Assembly: GCA_026983895.1 (NCBI GenBank)
Contig: JALSTF010000076.1
Coordinates: forward strand, 1 to 17,105
Length of the DNA stretch: 17,105 nt
Direction: 5' to 3'
Origin: Sulfurovum sp.
Lineage (GTDB): Bacteria; Campylobacterota; Campylobacteria; Campylobacterales; Sulfurovaceae
Part shown: piece by piece, positions 14,202 through 17,105 of the stretch
Numbering within the stretch: the first letter of the stretch is position 1
Layout of the letters: every line of letters starts with the position of its first letter
Translations under genes and position numbers: made by a program
Notes under the pieces: generated by a model
Told to the model about the DNA's origin: nothing
Databases searched by the model: none
What the model saw: only the letters and a program-made list of their open reading frames with translations

Positions 14202-14812
14202 GCGAACTGAAGAAGCTGGGAAGGATTTTTCAGCATCAGTTTTTCCATGATCCGTGTACGGTAGGTTGAGACCGTTTTAGGGCTTACATCCAACTCTTCG
14301 GCGATCTGGTGGGGTGTATGGCCGGATGCCATAAGGGAGAGGACTTCAAATTCGCGTTTGGAAAGCAGGCTGACGGGGTCTGTCTCTTCCTTTCCAAGGT
14401 CGATGCCGTATTCCAGTGTCTCGGATAAGGTGCGGCTCACATATTTTTTGCCGTTCATGATCGTATGGATGGCATCGATCAGTTCGGCAGTGACGACTGC
14501 TTTGTTCAGGTAGCCTGAAGCACCGCTTTTGAAGGTACGGACGGCATAGAGTTCTTCGGGAAATGCACTGAGGACCAAAACAGGAAGGGAAGGATACAAT
14601 GCCATGATATTATCGATGGAGACAAGTCCGTTCATATCGCCGAGATTGAGGTCGAGGATCAGCAGGTCTGTTTCTGTCTGTTCCAGTTTGGAAACAAGTT
14701 CGGCAAAGGAAGAGGCCTGCAGTACGACACTCAGCCCCTCTTCGCGTTCAATGACCATAGCAAGCCCATTGCGGACGATCTCATGGTCATCGGCAATGGC
14801 AATACGTATCAT
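14174..14812 (-). CDS. NarL/LuxR-family response regulator
   Basis: A 212-residue transcription regulator. The receiver has acidic residues D8-D9, phosphoacceptor D54 in L-I-L-D-L-N-L and K104. The C-terminal LuxR-type helix-turn-helix (about 148-208) shows L-S-K-R-E-F-E-V-L, the recognition part I-A-E-E-L-D-V-S-P-K-T-V-S-T-Y-R-T-R-I, and a basic-hydrophobic end. Everything needed for phosphorylation and DNA binding looks intact. AGGAAGG lies about 8 bases before the ATG. It is the only DNA-binding output protein in the window, is convergent with the six-TM kinase and divergent from the Hpt/GTPase/kinase operon. The palindrome at 9486-9503 has the form expected for this class, so control of the PAS/Roadblock operon is a reasonable but untested guess. 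Confidence 0.92.
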   Translation of the reverse strand: MIRIAIADDHEIVRNGLAMVIEREEGLSVVLQASSFAELVSKLEQTETDLLILDLNLGDMNGLVSIDNIMALYPSLPVLVLSAFPEELYAVRTFKSGASGYLNKAVVTAELIDAIHTIMNGKKYVSRTLSETLEYGIDLGKEETDPVSLLSKREFEVLSLMASGHTPHQIAEELDVSPKTVSTYRTRIMEKLMLKNPSQLLQFAYERFSSSS

Positions 14813-14909
14813 CTGTGCAGCCTTCCTGTTTGGGATAGCTATAACTATACATCATTTTATCTTTGACAGTACTTGAAGAAAAACAAGAAGAGTTACTGAT
14901 ATCTTGTAG

Positions 14910-14915
14910 TATAAT
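14910..14915 (+). promoter_or_regulatory. Predicted -10 of the Hpt/GTPase/kinase operon
   Basis: Perfect TATAAT in the 133-base divergent region, preceded by CTTGTAG, with AGAAGGAAAG before ATG 14946. No -35 at the proper distance; a TTGACA at 14863-14868 is 41 bases away and cannot pair with it. Confidence 0.55.
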
Positions 14916-14945
14916 AAAGCCAAAACAAGAGAAGGAAAGTGGAGA

Positions 14946-15257
14946 ATGGAAGAACTTATCAATGAAACGTTACGCATCGCTTCGGAAAAATTCCTGACGT
15001 TTGGTTTTAAAGAAGAACAGATAGAACAGCTTCTTGCATCGGGAAAACGGGATCTTGGAAAAGAACTTGAAAAGCTTAAAGCACTTGTAGAAGAAGAGCC
15101 TGCGGATATTGAAAAGATCAATAAAACGCTGCATGCCCTCAAAGGTTTGTTTTACAATATGGGAAATACCGATGCCGGTGACAGGATGTCAGATCTTAGA
15201 AATGAAGATGAGGCAGAAAAAGAGATAGAGACAATAAAAACTTTATTACATCGTTGA
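14946..15257 (+). CDS. Stand-alone Hpt (histidine phosphotransfer) protein
   Basis: A 103-residue, all-helical, acidic protein. The key evidence is T-L-H-A-L-K-G-L-F-Y-N-M-G-N (61-74), matching the Hpt signature H-x-L-K-G-x-x-x-N-x-G with H63 as phosphoacceptor, followed by a helix with A-G-D-R-M-S-D-L. Hpt proteins move phosphate between receivers of hybrid kinases and response regulators. Two hybrid kinases lacking their own Hpt and one response regulator lie within 8 kb, and SixA, whose known E. coli target is an Hpt domain, is also present. It is the first gene of an apparent operon with the small GTPase (43-base gap), which is unusual. The C-terminus is short for an Hpt four-helix bundle, with the first 40 residues perhaps supplying the extra helices. 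Confidence 0.75.
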   Translation: MEELINETLRIASEKFLTFGFKEEQIEQLLASGKRDLGKELEKLKALVEEEPADIEKINKTLHALKGLFYNMGNTDAGDRMSDLRNEDEAEKEIETIKTLLHR

Positions 15258-15300
15258 ATAGAATGGAAAACAGAGGCAACCAAAAAGGATACACTCAATA

Positions 15301-15804
15301 ATGATATCAAAAAAAATAATTTTGATCGGTGATTTTGCAACAGGAAAAACAAGTTTGATCCGCCGTTTTGTGGATAATCAGTTCAGTGATTCCTATTTGA
15401 GCACGATCGGTGTGAAGATATCGAGAAAAAATATCGCACTTGAAGATGAAGTGGTACAGGGGCTTATTTGGGATATTGAAGGCGGAACGGAAGTAAAACC
15501 GGTTAACCGAACGTATCTGATGGGGGCACACGGGTGTATTATTGTCGCCGATATCACGCGTACGGAAACCATGGAGAGTATAGAGAAGTATATTGAAACG
15601 GTTCTCTCCATCACTCCGTCTGCTCCTATTGTCATCGTCTTGAACAAAGTCGATAAGATCAGCAGGGAACAGGCGGAAAAGATGCTTTCCGATACTTCGG
15701 AAACATATAGGCAAAAAGCAAAAAAAGTTTTCCTCGCTTCTGCAAAAAGCGGTGAGGGTGTTGAAACAATGTTCCATACCCTTGCACACTATATGCTGGG
15801 ATAA
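15301..15804 (+). CDS. Ras/Rab-like small GTPase
   Basis: A 167-residue protein with the full Ras-superfamily set in register with human Ras: G1 G-D-F-A-T-G-K-T (10-17), switch I T35 in S-T-I-G-V-K-I, G3 W-D-I-E-G (57-61), G4 N-K-V-D (115-118) and G5 S-A-K (147-149). It looks more Rab-like than a typical bacterial Era- or Der-type GTPase and probably belongs to the prokaryotic Rup/MglA-related families. Two differences matter: Ras Gly12 and Gly13 correspond to Phe and Ala, and the catalytic Gln61 position is Gly62. Intrinsic GTP hydrolysis is therefore probably slow, with need for a GAP. There is no C-terminal lipidation cysteine. It lies between the Hpt gene and a PAS kinase (14-base gap). 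AAAAAGGAT precedes the ATG. Confidence 0.9.
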   Translation: MISKKIILIGDFATGKTSLIRRFVDNQFSDSYLSTIGVKISRKNIALEDEVVQGLIWDIEGGTEVKPVNRTYLMGAHGCIIVADITRTETMESIEKYIETVLSITPSAPIVIVLNKVDKISREQAEKMLSDTSETYRQKAKKVFLASAKSGEGVETMFHTLAHYMLG

Positions 15805-15818
15805 CAAAGGATCAGAGG

Positions 15819-17018
15819 ATGCACATACAAGAGATACTCAATGCGATCAATGCCAACCACATTTATGAATATATGGTCATCGACGATACACTGAAGATCA
15901 TTGAATATTCGGACAAGGCTTTTAAACTCTGTGATGTTGATGCTGTCGAATGTGATAACCTGAACCTTACGGAAACCGTTCCGGAACTCTATGGACTGGA
16001 AGAAGAGATAGAAAAAATATTCAAAAAAGAGAGAGGTACGCTGGAGCTTCCCTATATCGTCAAGGGGCCCGGGCAGTATGTGGATATTCATATTCATCCG
16101 GGAAGATGCGGAGGAGGGGAACAAAACCGGTATGAAACCGTCATTATCCTTTTTGAAAACATTACAGCGCAGGCAAAAATGCAGCAGAACCTGGTACAGG
16201 AACGCAATGAAAAAGCGCTGCTTTTAAGAGAGATCTCGGGTAAGAACAGTCAGCTCAAACGCTTCAATGAAGAGATGCAGACACTCGTAGAAGAGGAGAT
16301 CAGAAAAAACAGGGAAAAACAGCAGATATTGGAGATCCAGTCGCGTCATGCCCAGATGGGAGAGATGATAGGCATGATCACGCATCAGTGGAAGCAGCCT
16401 TTGAGTGTCATCAGCCTGATCGCCAACCTGCTCAAAAGCAGGCTGGAGGTTGATCCTCTCGAGAAAGAGCTGTTTGACAAAAAACTCGATGACATTCTTA
16501 TGCAGGTACGGCATATGGATCAGACCGTACTGGATTTTCAGAATTTTTTCAATCCGCTCAAAGAGAAAGTATTCTTTACCCTTTTTGAAAGTATTCAAAG
16601 TGTTGCAAGGCTGATAGAAAATGCATATCGGCATAAGAATATTTCGCTGAAGATAAAAGGCGACAAGACACTTTCAGCCTACGGGTACCCCAATGAGTTC
16701 AACCAGGTTCTCCTCTCCCTGCTGAAAAATGCAAAAGATGCCTTTATGGAAAACCCCCGTGATAAGATGCGTATCAGCATTACAATTGCTCAAGAAAATG
16801 ACTTTGCCTGTATACGCATCGAAGACAATGCCGGGGGCATCGACGAAGAGGTACTCGATACCATTTTCGATCTTTATGTCACGACGAAAAAAGAGGGTTC
16901 CGGCCTCGGTTTGAACCTTGCCAAAAGTATGATAGAAAAAAATATGCAGGGCAAACTCGAAGCCGAAAATACAGAGAACGGCGCACGCTTTTCCATATGG
17001 CTGCCGATTTTTTCATAA
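15819..17018 (+). CDS. PAS sensor histidine kinase (H-Q-W-K-Q-P type)
   Basis: A 399-residue soluble kinase. Residues 1-120 form a PAS-like sensor that is clearly a paralogue of the one in the diguanylate cyclase at 6162: both open with I-L-N-A-I, continue I-[FY]-E-Y, then P-E-L-x-G-x-E-E-E-I, and end I-I-L-x-x-N-I-T-A. A coiled coil follows (about 120-175), then A-Q-M-G-E-M-I and the HisKA box with H189 in M-I-T-H-Q-W-K-Q-P-L. The HATPase has L-L-K-N-A-K-D-A, D-N-A-G-G-I and G-S-G-L-G-L. No membrane segment and no receiver are present. AAAGGA lies 7 bases before the ATG and only 14 bases separate it from the GTPase stop. GTP-bound GTPase controlling the kinase, or the reverse, is a natural hypothesis. 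Confidence 0.9.
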   Translation: MHIQEILNAINANHIYEYMVIDDTLKIIEYSDKAFKLCDVDAVECDNLNLTETVPELYGLEEEIEKIFKKERGTLELPYIVKGPGQYVDIHIHPGRCGGGEQNRYETVIILFENITAQAKMQQNLVQERNEKALLLREISGKNSQLKRFNEEMQTLVEEEIRKNREKQQILEIQSRHAQMGEMIGMITHQWKQPLSVISLIANLLKSRLEVDPLEKELFDKKLDDILMQVRHMDQTVLDFQNFFNPLKEKVFFTLFESIQSVARLIENAYRHKNISLKIKGDKTLSAYGYPNEFNQVLLSLLKNAKDAFMENPRDKMRISITIAQENDFACIRIEDNAGGIDEEVLDTIFDLYVTTKKEGSGLGLNLAKSMIEKNMQGKLEAENTENGARFSIWLPIFS

Positions 17019-17043
17019 AGACACCTCTCTCCTGCTTCATTTT

Positions 17044-17059
17044 TGTTAACCTGTTAACA
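17044..17059. promoter_or_regulatory. Palindromic operator candidate before a promoter at the right edge
   Basis: TGTTAAC-CT-GTTAACA is a perfect inverted repeat with 7-bp arms and a 2-bp spacer. It ends 21 bases before a -10 box, so a bound regulator would sit over or just upstream of the -35 region. The regulator is not identifiable from this window. Confidence 0.45.
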
Positions 17060-17078
17060 TTTGGGTAGATAAAAAAGT

Positions 17079-17086
17079 GCTATACT
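17079..17086 (+). promoter_or_regulatory. Extended -10 promoter of the next, unseen gene
   Basis: The TGC-TATACT arrangement (TGn plus -10 hexamer at 17081-17086) follows an A-rich stretch, with no good -35. Transcription would start near 17093 and run out of the window to the right. Confidence 0.5.
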
Positions 17087-17105
17087 ACTTCTTATAAACA
17101 TAAAG

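Noticed and set aside
14863..14868. Consensus TTGACA as -35 of the Hpt operon
   Set aside because: No -10 at 16-18 bases; the TATAAT is 41 bases further on.
15307..15807. 166-codon minus-strand frame opposite the GTPase
   Set aside because: The plus strand has all five GTPase motifs; the opposite frame is a shadow rich in Phe, Cys and Arg.

Overview
The window looks like chromosomal DNA from a free-living Campylobacterota (epsilonproteobacterial) species, most like Sulfurovum or a close relative. This rests on the style of the proteins (histidine kinases with H-Q-W-[RK]-Q-P phosphoacceptor boxes, a CetB/Aer-like PAS protein, SixA), the A/T-rich spacers, and promoters with a good -10 but little or no -35. 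It is an inference from recognition, not a database match. There are no RNA genes, insertion sequences or CRISPR arrays.

Region 1 (1-3600) is housekeeping plus a small envelope locus. It holds the 3' end of acs (acetyl-CoA synthetase), then on the minus strand a membrane protein, a secreted VWA-like protein and a family 4 uracil-DNA glycosylase, in that order of transcription. A perfect 10-bp inverted repeat covers the glycosylase start codon. A 51-residue exported peptide with an apparently leaderless promoter lies divergent from this cluster.

Region 2 (3600-7320) is a plus-strand set: a coiled-coil protein, a large inner-membrane protein with a cytoplasmic roadblock/longin-like region and a periplasmic OmpA domain (it seems to start at CTG), and a PAS-GGDEF diguanylate cyclase. 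Facing it, 1 bp away, is a minus-strand GAF hybrid histidine kinase.

Region 3 (9370-17018) is the most interesting part. It is a dense signalling island: Aer-type PAS protein, Roadblock/LC7 protein and SixA-type phosphohistidine phosphatase (apparent AUC start); a REC-HK-REC hybrid kinase and a six-TM kinase; a NarL-type response regulator on the minus strand; then a stand-alone Hpt protein, a Ras/Rab-like small GTPase and a PAS histidine kinase. The parts of a multistep phosphorelay (hybrid kinases, Hpt, response regulator, Hpt-phosphatase) are interleaved with the parts of a Ras-like switch (GTPase, Roadblock protein, roadblock-like OmpA anchor). The diguanylate cyclase and the last kinase share the same unusual N-terminal sensor domain, which ties region 2 to region 3. 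My working hypothesis is one signalling network joining phosphorelay, GTPase and c-di-GMP; this is inferred from gene content and neighbourhood only.

Intergenic control elements worth noting are an 8+8 palindrome about 43 bp before a predicted start site of the PAS/Roadblock/SixA operon, a 7+7 palindrome before an extended -10 promoter at the right edge, and a bidirectional terminator after acs.
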